Assembly: GCA_013415235.1 (NCBI GenBank)
Contig: JACBYF010000004.1
Span: forward strand, 62,001 to 126,000
Length of the DNA stretch: 64,000 bases
Direction of reading: 5' to 3'
Source: Gemelliphila palaticanis
GTDB taxonomy: Bacteria > Bacillota > Bacilli > Staphylococcales > Gemellaceae
Shown here: piece by piece, positions 26,299 to 36,600 of the stretch
Layout of the letters: each line of letters opens with the position of its first letter
How positions within the stretch are numbered: position 1 is the first letter of the stretch
Translations under genes and position numbers: made by a program
The notes under the pieces: model-generated
Seen by the model: the letters and a program-made list of their open reading frames with translations, nothing else
Told to the model about the DNA's origin: nothing
Database searches by the model: none

Positions 26299-26328
26299 AT
26301 TATACAATAAAACAACATTCGTTGTAAA
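26299..26328 (-). promoter_or_regulatory. Promoter of the comG operon with overlapping dyad
   Basis: On the minus strand: -35 TTTACA (26328-26323), 18-base spacer, -10 TATAAT (26304-26299). The inverted repeat ACAAC-GAAT-GTTGT (26325-26312) overlaps the end of the -35 and the spacer and may bind a regulator. It lies about 70 bases before the ATT start. Confidence 0.55.
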
Positions 26329-26385
26329 TGCTTTCTCTATTGTTTTTGATACATAATTAAAATATTAACTAATTTAGTTATTTAC

Positions 26386-26414
26386 TTGTAATTTTATGAC
26401 AAACATTGTATAAT
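26386..26414 (+). promoter_or_regulatory. Sigma-A promoter of the asp23-like/fakA operon
   Basis: -35 TTGTAA (26386-26391), 17-base spacer, -10 TATAAT (26409-26414), about 50 bases before the first gene. Divergent from the comG promoter. Confidence 0.75.
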
Positions 26415-26464
26415 TATTCTTATGCCGTTTTAAGTATATACTATTATTTTAGGAGGATATAAAT

Positions 26465-26827
26465 ATGGCAATAGAATTTAAAAATAATTATGGAACTGTT
26501 AATATCAATTATGATGTAATAGCTTCGGTTGCAGGTAATGCAGCTATGAGTTGTTACGGAATAGTAGGTATGGCTAGCAAAAATCAAGTAAGAGATGGTT
26601 TAACTGAAATACTAGGAAAAGAAAACTATTCAAAAGGAATAGTAGTTAATAAAAATAATGATGAATTATGTATAGATATGTATATTATAGTTATGTATGG
26701 TACCAAAATATCTGCAATAGCTAGCAATGTCCAATCTACAGTAAAATATCAAGTGGAAAAAACACTGGGAATTAATTTAACAAACGTAAATATTCATATA
26801 CAAGATATAAAAGTTGTGAATAATTAG
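26465..26827 (+). CDS. Asp23/Gls24 family protein (YloU-like)
   Basis: A 120-residue Asp23-family protein. It shows the family's N-terminal IATVAG-like element (IASVAGNAAMSCYGIVGMA), a central VVNKNNDELCIDMYIIVMYG, and the C-terminal VNIHIQDIKVV. Members are cell-envelope stress or membrane-associated proteins of poorly defined function. This short form corresponds to B. subtilis YloU, which likewise sits directly before yloV/fakA. The ATG follows AGGAGGATATAAAT. Identification of the family is firm; function is not. Confidence 0.9.
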   Translation: MAIEFKNNYGTVNINYDVIASVAGNAAMSCYGIVGMASKNQVRDGLTEILGKENYSKGIVVNKNNDELCIDMYIIVMYGTKISAIASNVQSTVKYQVEKTLGINLTNVNIHIQDIKVVNN

Positions 26828-26837
26828 GAGGATAGAC

Positions 26838-28484
26838 GTGAATACGATAAATGGATTAATGTTTGCACAAATGATAGATTTAGGTGCAAGAAATTTAGCT
26901 AAAAATGCAGAAAAAATAAATTCATTAAATGTATTTCCTGTACCTGATGGAGATACTGGAACTAATATGAATTTATCTATGTCTTCAGGTGCAGCAGAAA
27001 CTAGAAATAATATTGTAAGTAACATAGGACAACTAGGAAAGAGTTTTTCAAAAGGATTACTTATGGGAGCAAGAGGTAATTCTGGAGTTATTTTATCACA
27101 ATTATTTAGAGGGATGTCTCAATATATAGAAAATAAAGAAGAAATAACAGCTAAAGAATTTGCTCAAGCTATGCAAAACGGTGTAGAAATTGCTTATAAA
27201 GCAGTAATGAAACCAGTAGAAGGAACTATTTTGACTGTAGCTAGAGAGTCAGCAGAGTTGGGACTTAAAGCAAGTGAAAATACTGATTCTGTAATAGAGG
27301 TTATGGAATCTATATTAGAAGGAGCACAAGAATCTCTTAAAAGAACTCCAGAACTTCTACCGGTCTTAAAAGAAGTAGGAGTTGTGGATTCAGGAGGACA
27401 AGGTTTAGTTTGTGTATATCAAGGTTTTTTAGCTGCACTAAAAGGCGAAGAAATCGAAGGATTAGATGCGGTTCAAACAAACATACTTAACATGAATTTT
27501 GAAGATGATCACAGCAATATGGACTTTATGTCTACTGAAGATATAGTATATGGATTCTGTACAGAATTTACAGTTAGATTAGATAGCTCTAAAAAAGCAT
27601 TTGATGAACAAACTTTTAGAGAAGATTTAAATAAATTTGGAGATTCTTTACTAGTAATAGCAGATGATGAATATGCTAAAACTCATATCCATACAGAAAC
27701 TCCAGGTGATGTTTTCAACTATGGGCAACAATATGGAGAGTTAATTAAGATTAAATCTGAAAATATGCGTGAACAACATAGAGAAGTTCTAAAAAAACAA
27801 GGTTTAACAGAATCTAAAAAAGAAAAGGTAGAATATGCTAATGTTGCAGTATCTATGGGAGAAGGTTTAAGTGAACTACTAAAATCATTTGGAGTTGATT
27901 ACGTAGTTGAAGGTGGTCAAACAATGAATCCATCTACAGAAGATTTATTGAAAGCTATAAAAGCAGTTAATGCTAAAAATATATACATATATCCAAACAA
28001 TAAGAATATACAATTAGCCGCTCAACAAGCAGCTGATTTATCTGATGATAATGTATTTGTAGTTTCTAGTAAGACTGCTCCTCAAGGAATTGCAGCAATA
28101 ATGGTATTTAATCCAGAAGCTACTCCAGAAGAAAATTATAATAATATGCAAAGTACACTAGATAGTGTAAAAACATTAGAGATAACTTATGCTGTTAGAG
28201 ATACTAATATACAAGGTGTTGAAATAAAAGAATCACAATACATGGGTATATTAGATGGTAAAATTTTATGTGCTAATGAGAATGTGAATATTACAATAGA
28301 AGAATTACTTTCAAAATCAATTGATGAAGATTCTGAAATAGTTACACTATATTTAGGAGAAGATAGCGAAGATGATACAGTATCATTTATAGAAGAAACT
28401 ATATCAGAAAAATTTCCAGACATTGAATTAGAGATAGTTAATTCTGGACAACCAGTTTATCCGTACATAATGGGAGTTGAATAA
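26838..28484 (+). CDS. fakA: Fatty acid kinase subunit FakA (DAK2/YloV)
   Basis: FakA phosphorylates fatty acids bound to FakB proteins, feeding exogenous fatty acids into phospholipids. The 548-residue protein has an N-terminal DhaL-type kinase domain with NVFPVPDGDTGTNMNLSMSSG (ATP-magnesium Asp residues) and GARGNSGVILSQL. A middle domain follows, then a C-terminal DegV-like FakB-interaction domain (from about 340, with VAVSMGEGLSELL and YPNNKNIQLAAQQAA). The start is GTG after TTAGGAGG, ten bases after the asp23-like gene. FakB genes are not in this window. Confidence 0.93.
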   Translation: MNTINGLMFAQMIDLGARNLAKNAEKINSLNVFPVPDGDTGTNMNLSMSSGAAETRNNIVSNIGQLGKSFSKGLLMGARGNSGVILSQLFRGMSQYIENKEEITAKEFAQAMQNGVEIAYKAVMKPVEGTILTVARESAELGLKASENTDSVIEVMESILEGAQESLKRTPELLPVLKEVGVVDSGGQGLVCVYQGFLAALKGEEIEGLDAVQTNILNMNFEDDHSNMDFMSTEDIVYGFCTEFTVRLDSSKKAFDEQTFREDLNKFGDSLLVIADDEYAKTHIHTETPGDVFNYGQQYGELIKIKSENMREQHREVLKKQGLTESKKEKVEYANVAVSMGEGLSELLKSFGVDYVVEGGQTMNPSTEDLLKAIKAVNAKNIYIYPNNKNIQLAAQQAADLSDDNVFVVSSKTAPQGIAAIMVFNPEATPEENYNNMQSTLDSVKTLEITYAVRDTNIQGVEIKESQYMGILDGKILCANENVNITIEELLSKSIDEDSEIVTLYLGEDSEDDTVSFIEETISEKFPDIELEIVNSGQPVYPYIMGVE

Positions 28485-28518
28485 AGAATAATAAAATATT
28501 CTAAAATTTGATTGATAG

Positions 28519-28572
28519 GAGTGGGAATAAGAACTATTACTCTTTAATGAGAAAGTTATTTCCCACTCTTTA
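28519..28572 (+). terminator. Terminator of the fakA operon
   Basis: Strong stem GAGTGGGAA / TTCCCACTC with a long imperfectly paired interior, followed by TTTAAATTT. It lies 34 bases after the fakA stop. Confidence 0.75.
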
Positions 28573-28594
28573 AATTTAATAGGAGGATTATAAA

Positions 28595-29146
28595 ATGATT
28601 GTAGACATAATTATATTATCGTTTATGTTACTGGGTATTTATATGGGGTATAGTAAAGGTCTATTTAGACAAGTTTTTAGTTTATTTAGTCTTATTATAG
28701 GATATACAATATCTCTTGTTTTAAGCAGTAGAGTAGCATTTTTATTATCAAATTTTTTACCTTTTAGCACAAATAATGTAGTAAGTGAATTAAATAATAA
28801 AGTATCATCATTAAATTTAAATATTTCAGAAGGGTACTATAAAATAATATCTTTCTTTATAATATTTTTTGGAATCAAACTTATTTTTTTTGTATTAGGA
28901 AATTTAATAGGCACTATAACAAAGTTACCTGTTATAAAGTCTGTTAACAGATTTTTAGGAGCAGTATTAGGATTTATAGAGGTATATATCTTAATATTTG
29001 TGGTGATTTATTTTATGTACGTAATACCTGTGGGAGAAAATATAACTAAACTGTTATTAGAATCAAAAATATCTACATTTATTTTTGAGAATACCCCTAT
29101 TTTATCAGATATTTTATTAGAAAAATTTTTCAGTTACATAAAATAA
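28595..29146 (+). CDS. CvpA family membrane protein
   Basis: A 183-residue membrane protein of the CvpA family (four hydrophobic segments at about 3-20, 22-50, 82-107 and 120-143). The N-terminus IVDIIILSFMLLGIYMGYSKGL has the typical D..i......G...G...G. pattern. CvpA proteins are linked to colicin V production in E. coli and to envelope stability elsewhere, with no defined activity. It is followed by mutS2, the same order as yshB upstream of mutS2 in B. subtilis; zapA and polX, normally nearby there, are absent. Confidence 0.85.
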   Translation: MIVDIIILSFMLLGIYMGYSKGLFRQVFSLFSLIIGYTISLVLSSRVAFLLSNFLPFSTNNVVSELNNKVSSLNLNISEGYYKIISFFIIFFGIKLIFFVLGNLIGTITKLPVIKSVNRFLGAVLGFIEVYILIFVVIYFMYVIPVGENITKLLLESKISTFIFENTPILSDILLEKFFSYIK

Positions 29147-29170
29147 GTCTTTTAAGTAGGAGATAGAATT

Positions 29171-31498
29171 ATGGAATTATTAAAAAATAAAATTAATCTA
29201 GATTTAGTACTAAAAAATGTTGAGGATTATTGTTATTCAGAAATATCTAAAAAAAGATTTAAAAATTTACCCTATATAGATAATTATGATTCTTTAGTAG
29301 AAATTCACAAGAAAAATGAAGAAGTAGAGAACTTATTTAGAAAATATCCTAACGAATTTAGTTTGAAAATTTATGATTATAGCGATAGCATAAATAAAGC
29401 TAAAATAGAAAGTTTACTTAACGAGAAAGAATTATTTTATATATTAAAAACAATTCGAACTATAAGAGTTTTTAAGAATAAATTTAATATTATACAGGCC
29501 CAAGATAACTTTAATTATAATTATATATCTAGTTATTTAGAAAATATTACAGATAACATACTTTTAGAAAATTATTTGGATAAAATTGTAGATGAAGATG
29601 GGTATATAAGAAGTGAAGCTTCACTTGATTTACTTAACATAAGAACAAATATAAAAAAATTGAAAAATAAATCAGAAAATGTATTAAAACAAATAATAAG
29701 AAAAAATATTTCTAAATTGTCTGAAGCAATAGTTACTAAAAGGAATGATAGAGATGTAATTCTTGTAAAACCAGAACATAAACATGATTTTGGTGGAATA
29801 ATACATGACGAGTCTGCATCGGGAAACACATTTTATGTAGAGCCTAGAGAAAATGTAATAATAAATAATGAAATTTCAATTCTTCATAAAAAAGAAAAAG
29901 AAGAAATATTAAAAATATTAAAAGAAGCTACAGAATATGTAGCAGAAAATTTTTATGAATTAGACACTTCACTTAAAAACTTTTCAGAAATAGAATTTAT
30001 ATTTTCTAAAATTAATTTTTTTGCAAGTGTAGGTTTAAAAAAACCTAATGTAATAAATGAGCAGAAAATTGATTTAAAAAAAATGTATAATCCTTTGATA
30101 CCTAAAGAAAACGTGGTGAAAAATGATATATATTTAGACAACATAAACCATTCTTTAATAATAACAGGACCCAATACAGGAGGGAAAACTGTAGTATTAA
30201 AAACAGTAGCAATGTGTGTAGTTTTAACACATTTAGGTCTATATATACCAGCATTAGAATCTTCAAAAATTGGATTCTTTTCTAGAGTTTTTGTAGATAT
30301 AGGAGATGATCAGTCTATAGAAAATAACTTATCAACTTTTTCCTCACACATGACTAATATAGTAAAAATATTAGACAAAATTAATAATAAAAGCTTAGTA
30401 TTTTTTGATGAGCTATGTTCGGGAACAGATCCAAGTGAAGGAACAGCTCTATCTATAGCAATACTTAATGAACTCAAGAAACAAAAAGTTACTGTACTAT
30501 GCACAACTCATTATCCGGAAATTAAAGATTATTGTTTTAATTCAGAATATTATATCAATTCATCTCTAGAATTTGATTTTGATTTATTAAAACCTACTTA
30601 TAAATTTATAATGGGCTTACCAGGTAAATCTAATGCTATAAATATATCGTATAAATTAGGTTTATCTAATGAAATAATAAACGAAGCAAATAAGTATATT
30701 AAAGAATCAGAAAAAGAAAATAATTCATATATAGATAAACTTTATGAAAATATAAAAGATTATGAAAAGAAATTAGAATATGTTGATAATGAAATAAAAG
30801 AAATAGATAATATAAGAAATAATATGCAAGAGGAATTAACAAATTATTATAAATATAAAGATAGTATATATAATGAATTGTATGAAAAATTTAATTCTGA
30901 TATTGAAAATAAAAAACAAGAAATGCTGGATATATATAAAAACTTTAAAAATAATATAAGTTTAAAACAACATGAGTATAATGAAGTAATATCTAGTATA
31001 GATAAACTAAAACCATCATCTAGCAAATTCAATAAAGAGATTATTAGAGAAAAAAATGATAAATTAAAAATAGGTGATGATGTAATAGTTATTAACTATA
31101 ATCAAAGAGCAACAATTTTAAGTATAAAAAACGATATTTTACAAGTTAAAATGGGAGCTATGAAATTAAATTTAACCAAAGATGATGTTAAATTTATAAA
31201 AAAAGAAAAAGAACTTGTTAGAAGCTTAACTACAACAAAAAATGTTTCTAAGAATATTGACTTGTCTGTTAATGTCATAGGAAAAAATACAGAAGAAGCT
31301 ATAATAGAAGTAGAAAATTATATAGATAAAGTACTATTAACAGGATATGATACATTTACAATTATACATGGTTTAGGATCAGGTATATTGAAGAAGAATA
31401 TAGGAGAATATTTAAAATCTAGTCGTTATGTAGCTTCATATAGATCAGGAAATCAAAATGAAGGTGGCTTAGGAGTAACGGTTGTTGAAGTAAAATAA
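29171..31498 (+). CDS. mutS2: MutS2 (endonuclease/ribosome rescue ATPase)
   Basis: MutS2 is a MutS paralogue that suppresses homologous recombination and, in B. subtilis, acts on collided ribosomes. It does not take part in mismatch repair. The 775-residue protein lacks the MutS mismatch-recognition domain. It has the core/lever helices, Walker A GPNTGGKT (about 333-340), Walker B LVFFDELCSGTDPSEG, a Glu/Lys-rich coiled coil (about 510-610), a KOW-like segment near 640-680, and a C-terminal Smr domain (about 698-775) with the nuclease-type IHGLGSGIL motif. The ATG follows AGTAGGAG. Confidence 0.96.
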   Translation: MELLKNKINLDLVLKNVEDYCYSEISKKRFKNLPYIDNYDSLVEIHKKNEEVENLFRKYPNEFSLKIYDYSDSINKAKIESLLNEKELFYILKTIRTIRVFKNKFNIIQAQDNFNYNYISSYLENITDNILLENYLDKIVDEDGYIRSEASLDLLNIRTNIKKLKNKSENVLKQIIRKNISKLSEAIVTKRNDRDVILVKPEHKHDFGGIIHDESASGNTFYVEPRENVIINNEISILHKKEKEEILKILKEATEYVAENFYELDTSLKNFSEIEFIFSKINFFASVGLKKPNVINEQKIDLKKMYNPLIPKENVVKNDIYLDNINHSLIITGPNTGGKTVVLKTVAMCVVLTHLGLYIPALESSKIGFFSRVFVDIGDDQSIENNLSTFSSHMTNIVKILDKINNKSLVFFDELCSGTDPSEGTALSIAILNELKKQKVTVLCTTHYPEIKDYCFNSEYYINSSLEFDFDLLKPTYKFIMGLPGKSNAINISYKLGLSNEIINEANKYIKESEKENNSYIDKLYENIKDYEKKLEYVDNEIKEIDNIRNNMQEELTNYYKYKDSIYNELYEKFNSDIENKKQEMLDIYKNFKNNISLKQHEYNEVISSIDKLKPSSSKFNKEIIREKNDKLKIGDDVIVINYNQRATILSIKNDILQVKMGAMKLNLTKDDVKFIKKEKELVRSLTTTKNVSKNIDLSVNVIGKNTEEAIIEVENYIDKVLLTGYDTFTIIHGLGSGILKKNIGEYLKSSRYVASYRSGNQNEGGLGVTVVEVK

Positions 31499-31516
31499 TA
31501 TTTTAAATCATTATTA

Positions 31517-31545
31517 TTGAAATAAAAATAATAAAAGAGTATTAT
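31517..31545 (+). promoter_or_regulatory. Sigma-A promoter of trxA
   Basis: -35 TTGAAA (31517-31522), 17-base spacer, -10 TATTAT (31540-31545), 30 bases before the trxA start codon. Confidence 0.65.
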
Positions 31546-31574
31546 ATGTATATAAAATATTAAGGAGAATAAAA

Positions 31575-31883
31575 ATGAGAGAAATAAACGATAAAGAATT
31601 TTATGAAGTATTGAAAAATGATTCAGTTACACTTGTAGATTTTTGGGCACCTTGGTGTGGTCCTTGTAAAATGCTAGCGCCTGTTCTTGACGAGTTAGAT
31701 TCAGAATTAACAAACATAGAATTTACAAAAATTAATGTAGATGAGCATCAAGAAGCTGCTGGAGAATATGGTGTAATGTCGATACCAACTCTTTTAGTAT
31801 TAAAAAATGGTGAAGTTTTAGAAGAACTTTCTGGATTTAGACCTAAAGATGCATTAAAAGAAGTTTTAGCTAAATATAATTAG
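31575..31883 (+). CDS. trxA: Thioredoxin
   Basis: Small cytoplasmic disulfide reductant, 102 residues. The active site is WCGPC with Cys28 and Cys31, in the context VDFWAPWCGPCKMLAPVLDEL. The cis-proline region is MSIPTLLVLKNGE. It has its own promoter, an AAGGAG before the ATG, and a terminator just after the stop, so it is likely monocistronic. Confidence 0.97.
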   Translation: MREINDKEFYEVLKNDSVTLVDFWAPWCGPCKMLAPVLDELDSELTNIEFTKINVDEHQEAAGEYGVMSIPTLLVLKNGEVLEELSGFRPKDALKEVLAKYN

Positions 31884-31891
31884 TCATCAAT

Positions 31892-31932
31892 ATAGGAACA
31901 TTAAAAATTTTTAATGTTCCTATTATTTATTT
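31892..31932 (+). terminator. Rho-independent terminator of trxA
   Basis: A 32-base perfect palindrome (arms ATAGGAACATTAAAAA and its complement) beginning eight bases after the trxA stop, followed by TATTTATTTTT. Confidence 0.88.
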
Positions 31933-31962
31933 TTAAATTTACTAGAAAAGCGCATTAATTTA

Positions 31963-31971
31963 TGTTAGAAT
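31963..31971 (+). promoter_or_regulatory. Extended -10 promoter of prs
   Basis: TG-T-TAGAAT (31963-31971) matches an extended -10. The region 17 bases upstream has no good -35. It lies about 50 bases before the prs start. Confidence 0.5.
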
Positions 31972-32021
31972 ATATTAAGGTACTTATGTATTTATTATAT
32001 TTTCAAAAGAGGAGATCAAAT

Positions 32022-32975
32022 ATGCTTATTGAAGAAAAACCACTTATGATATTTTCACTAGATTCTAATATACCTTTAGCTAAAAAAGTAGCTGAATCAT
32101 TAGGTATAGAGCTTAGTAAATGTAGTGTAAAAAAGTTTAGTGATGGTGAAGTTTCTATAAATATAGATGAAAGTGTTAGAGGAAGCGAGGTATTTGTAAT
32201 ACAATCAACTAGTAGTCCAGTAAATGAAAGTTTAATGACATTACTTATTATGATTGATGCATTAAAAAGAGCTTCAGTTGATACTATAAATGTAGTAATA
32301 CCTTATTATGGTTATGCTAGACAGGATAGAAAAGCAAGAAGTAGAGAGCCTATTACTGCTAAATTAGTAGCTAATCTACTAGAGGTTGCAGGAGCAAATA
32401 GAGTAGTAGCTTTAGACTTACATGCTCTACAAATTCAAGGATTTTTTGATATACCTGTAGATCACTTAATGGCAGCCCCTATAATTGCTGACTATTTTAG
32501 AGATAAATTACCAAATATGGAAGATGTAGTTGTAGTATCACCAGACCATGGTGGAGTTACTAGAGCAAGAAAATTAGCAGAGTTATTAAATACACCTATA
32601 GCAATAATTGATAAAAGAAGACCTAAGCCAAATGTTGCAGAGGTAATGAATATAGTAGGTAATGTAGAAGGGAAAAGCTGTATATTAATAGATGATATTA
32701 TTGATACAGCTGGAACTATAACTCTTGCAGCTAAAGCTCTTATGGAAAAAGGAGCTAAAGAAGTATACGCAAGTTGTTCTCACGCTGTATTAAGTGGACC
32801 AGCTTTAGAAAGAATAGAAGAATCTCCTATAAAAGAATTAGTCTATGCTAATACAATAAATATTCCAGAAAATAAAAAATTAGATAAAATGATTCCTTTA
32901 TGTGTAGGTGAATTAATTGGAAAAGCAATATATAGAATTCATCACAATGAACCAGTTAGTGTTTTATTTGAATAA
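32022..32975 (+). CDS. prs: Ribose-phosphate pyrophosphokinase
   Basis: Prs makes PRPP from ribose 5-phosphate and ATP, the precursor for nucleotides, His and Trp. It has 317 residues from ATG 32022. Motifs include [29 protein letters not shown] (ATP-binding/flexible loop), [13 protein letters not shown] and the PRPP loop [15 protein letters not shown] 32022 follows GAGGAG. An in-frame ATG at 31962 would overlap the promoter and add 20 unrelated residues, so I rejected it. It lies alone between two terminators. Confidence 0.97.
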   Translation: MLIEEKPLMIFSLDSNIPLAKKVAESLGIELSKCSVKKFSDGEVSINIDESVRGSEVFVIQSTSSPVNESLMTLLIMIDALKRASVDTINVVIPYYGYARQDRKARSREPITAKLVANLLEVAGANRVVALDLHALQIQGFFDIPVDHLMAAPIIADYFRDKLPNMEDVVVVSPDHGGVTRARKLAELLNTPIAIIDKRRPKPNVAEVMNIVGNVEGKSCILIDDIIDTAGTITLAAKALMEKGAKEVYASCSHAVLSGPALERIEESPIKELVYANTINIPENKKLDKMIPLCVGELIGKAIYRIHHNEPVSVLFE

Positions 32976-33023
32976 TAAGACAATTAATATCTTATAAAAA
33001 TAAGTATAAATAATATTATAACG

Positions 33024-33073
33024 GAGTTGTGAGATTAAGAAGAAATTAATTCTTAATCTTACACTCTTTTTAT
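33024..33073 (+). terminator. Rho-independent terminator of prs
   Basis: Long stem GAGT(T)GTGAGATTAAGAA paired with TTCTTAATCTTACACTC, with one bulge and one G-T pair, followed by TTTTTATT. Confidence 0.88.
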
Positions 33074-33104
33074 TCTATAGTTATAAAAGGAGATGGTATA
33101 TAAA

Positions 33105-33662
33105 ATGAAAATGATTGTTGGATTAGGTAATCCTGGGAAACAATACGAAGATACAAGGCATAATATTGGTTTTAAAATTATAGATAATTTTGCTAAAGAA
33201 AATAATGAAAAAATAGATAAAATTAAGTTTAATGCAGAATATGCTATGTTTTATATAAATGGTATGAAATACTTATTAATTAAGCCTACCACATATATGA
33301 ATTTATCTGGAGAAGCAGTTAGAAAGTTTGTAGATTATTTTAATATAGATATAGAAGATATATTAATAATTTATGATGATTTAGATACAAAAACTGCAAA
33401 TTTTAGATTAAGAAATAGAGGAAGCAGTGGCGGTCATAATGGTATAAAAAGTATAATTTCTCATTTAGGAACAGAAAAATTTAATAGATTAAAGATAGGG
33501 ATAGATAGACCTAATAATGGTATGAAAATATCTGACTATGTGTTAGGTAAGTTTAGTAAAGAAGAAGAAATAGAGTTAGAAAAAATATATAAAAAATGTA
33601 ATAGTTGTATATCTGATTTTTCAAAATTATCTTTTCTTGATTTAATGAATAAATATAATTAG
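33105..33662 (+). CDS. pth: Peptidyl-tRNA hydrolase
   Basis: Pth frees tRNA from peptidyl-tRNA dropped off the ribosome. The protein has 185 residues from ATG 33105. MIVGLGNPGKQYEDTRHNIGF contains the catalytic His19 and conserved Asn9. The rest shows KPTTYMNLSGEAV and IYDDLDTKTANFRLRNRGSSGGHNGIKSI. An earlier in-frame ATG at 33093 touches the AAGGAG site directly (no spacing), so 33105, twelve bases after the site, is preferred and also matches family N-termini. mfd follows after 7 bases, as in B. subtilis. Confidence 0.95.
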   Translation: MKMIVGLGNPGKQYEDTRHNIGFKIIDNFAKENNEKIDKIKFNAEYAMFYINGMKYLLIKPTTYMNLSGEAVRKFVDYFNIDIEDILIIYDDLDTKTANFRLRNRGSSGGHNGIKSIISHLGTEKFNRLKIGIDRPNNGMKISDYVLGKFSKEEEIELEKIYKKCNSCISDFSKLSFLDLMNKYN

Positions 33663-33669
33663 GTGAGTT

Positions 33670-36600
33670 ATGATTTTTAATAAAATAATAAGAGAAGTTA
33701 TACCTAATAAAATTTTAGAAAATAATACCGAAATATTTAATCATACTGAAACAACAAAAGTATTAGAGGTATATAATTATTTTAAACTTAACAATAAATC
33801 TGTAGTTATTATTGTAGATAGTAAAAAAGAAGCGGAAAAATTTTACGATAATTTTCCTGAAAATAGTGATGTATATATATATCCAGAAATAGATGTTTTA
33901 AAGAATTTTACTGGTAAAAGTAATGATTTAGAGCAAATTTCAATAGAAATATTAAATAGATTATTAAATAAAGAAAATATCATATTAATAATACCTATAA
34001 TTTCATTATTTAGGACAATAAAATCACCAAATGATTTTAATAATTCAATAAATATTTCATTAACAGATTACATATCGTTTAGTGATTTACCTAAAAGATT
34101 AATAGATTTAGGATATTTACTAGTTGATACGGTAGAAAATATAGGAGAATTTTCTAAAAGAGGTAGTATTATAGATATATATAGTCCTTTAAATAAATAT
34201 CCGGTAAGACTAGATTATTTTGATGAAGAAATAGATAGTATTAGAACATTTGATATAATAACTCAAAAAACAGAAAATACATTAGAAGAAATAAAAATAT
34301 ATCCTAATGGAGAATTCTTTTTAACTTCTGAAGATAAAAATAAAGTAGTAAGCAAATTGTTGAAAGAATTAGAAAATAGTAATCTTAAAAATTTTGATAA
34401 TTATAATGATATTAAAAAATATATAAAATCTAAAATAGATATATTTAAAGATACAGGTAAATTTGATGAGCTACATAGTTTTTCCAACTACATATATGAA
34501 AATGAAGTTTATAGTATAGTAGATTATATAGATTACGATATCCCGATATTCTTTAATAATTTTTCAAAAATATCGATGAAATTAGAGAATTTAAAGGAAT
34601 ATTTTATAGAACATTTAAAAGATATAAATAATAACTATATCTTTCAAAATATAATAGATGAAAATTCCATAAATAAATTAACTAACAGTAGTAGATTTAA
34701 AATATATTTATCAAATATAAAATCTAATGAAAAATATATAAGTAACTTTATTAACTATAATGCAATAGATGTTCCATTTTTTTCAGGAGAAGAACAATTC
34801 ACAAATGAATTGAAAAATAAGATAAAACATAATTATAAAATTATGTTGTTAATAAATAATATTAAACAAAAAGACTATATAGAAAAAGTATTATTTGACT
34901 ATAATTTATATGATTATATATCAGTAGGATTATCAAATGGAAAAATATCTATTGAGCAAGCAGATAATATTATAAAAGGATTTGAGCTTGTTAATGAGAA
35001 ATTTATTTTAATTACTGTAAATGAGATATTTAAAGAAGCATCTAATAAAAAGAAAAAAAGAGTTAACTTTCAAAATACTAATTCTGAAAAAATAAGAAAT
35101 TATCAAGATTTAAATGAAGGTGACTATATAGTACATATTCATCATGGGATAGGTATATATCAAGGTATTGAAAATATTGAGGTATCCGGTATATATAAAG
35201 ACTTTTTAAAAATATCTTATGAAGGTAGTGATATTATATATGTAGATGTTGATAATATGAAGTATATTCAAAAATATAAAGCATCTTCAGATAATAGAAA
35301 ACCTAAATTGAATAAGTTAGGAACTAAAAAGTGGCAACAAACAAAATATAGAGTAAAAAAAGAAATAGAGGACATATCTGAAGAATTAATAAAACTATAT
35401 ATAAAACGAGAATTAAATAAAGGATTCTCTTTTAGTCCAGATTCTTCTATTCAGCAAGAATTCGAGCAAGATTTTCTTTATGAGGCGACAGCAGATCAGA
35501 TAAAAGCAACAGATGAAATAAAAAAAGATATGGAAAAAGATAGACCTATGGATAGGTTACTTTGTGGAGATGTAGGTTTTGGTAAAACTGAAGTAGCTAT
35601 GAGAGTTGCTTTTAAAGCTATATGTGATAACAAACAAGTAGCTGTATTAGTTCCTACAACTTTATTAGCAGAGCAACACTATAATAATTTTTTAAATAGA
35701 TTTAAAAATTTTCCTGTTAATATAGAGGTTGTTAGTAGATTTAAAACGGCTAAAGAAATTACTGCTATAACCAAGAGATTAAAAAATGGTGAGATAGACA
35801 TTATTGTAGGTACACATAAACTATTAAATGATAAATTTTATTATAAAGATTTAGGTTTACTAATAATTGATGAAGAGCAAAGATTTGGTGTAAAACATAA
35901 AGAAAAAATTAAACATTTGAAAAATACAATAGATGTTCTTACATTAAGTGCTACCCCTATACCTAGAACACTACATATGAGTTTAGTAGGTATAAGAGAT
36001 TTATCAGTTATAGAGACTCCGCCTACTAATAGACAACCTATACAAACATTTGTAATGAGTGAAAATCCTAATATAGTAAGAGAAGCTGTTTTAAATGAAA
36101 TAGAAAGAAACGGTCAAATATTCTATGTTTATAATAAAGTAGAAACCATCGAGGAAAAATATTTAGAGTTAAAAAAATTATTACCTGAAATAAATATAGC
36201 GTACGCACATGGAAGAATGACCCAAAAAGAATTAGAAGATATAATGATAGACGTAATAAATAAAGAGTATGATATGTTAATTTCTACAACTATTATAGAA
36301 ACAGGTATAGATATATCAAATGTAAATACACTAATAATAGAAGATGCTGATAAATTTGGTCTTAGTCAGTTATATCAAATAAGAGGTAGAGTAGGTAGAA
36401 GTAGTAGAGAAGCATATGCTTATTTAATGTATAAACCTTTTAAATTATTAACAGAAACTGCCGAAAAAAGACTTTCTGCTATTAAAAGTTTCACTTCTTT
36501 AGGAAGCGGATTTAAAATAGCTATGCAAGACTTGACAATAAGAGGAGCAGGGGATGTATTAGGGGGCAAACAACATGGATTTATAGATTCTGTGGGTTAT

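Noticed and set aside
26312-26325. ComX (SigX) combox-like sequence in the comG promoter
   Set aside because: The element AACGAATG resembles TACGAATA only in CGAAT and sits in the -35/spacer region rather than at -10.
31962-32021. Longer N-terminus for Prs from ATG 31962
   Set aside because: It overlaps the promoter -10 element and lacks a ribosome binding site.
33024-33073. Riboswitch or leader element before pth
   Set aside because: The hairpin is a simple stem with a T run directly after prs and is better explained as the prs terminator.
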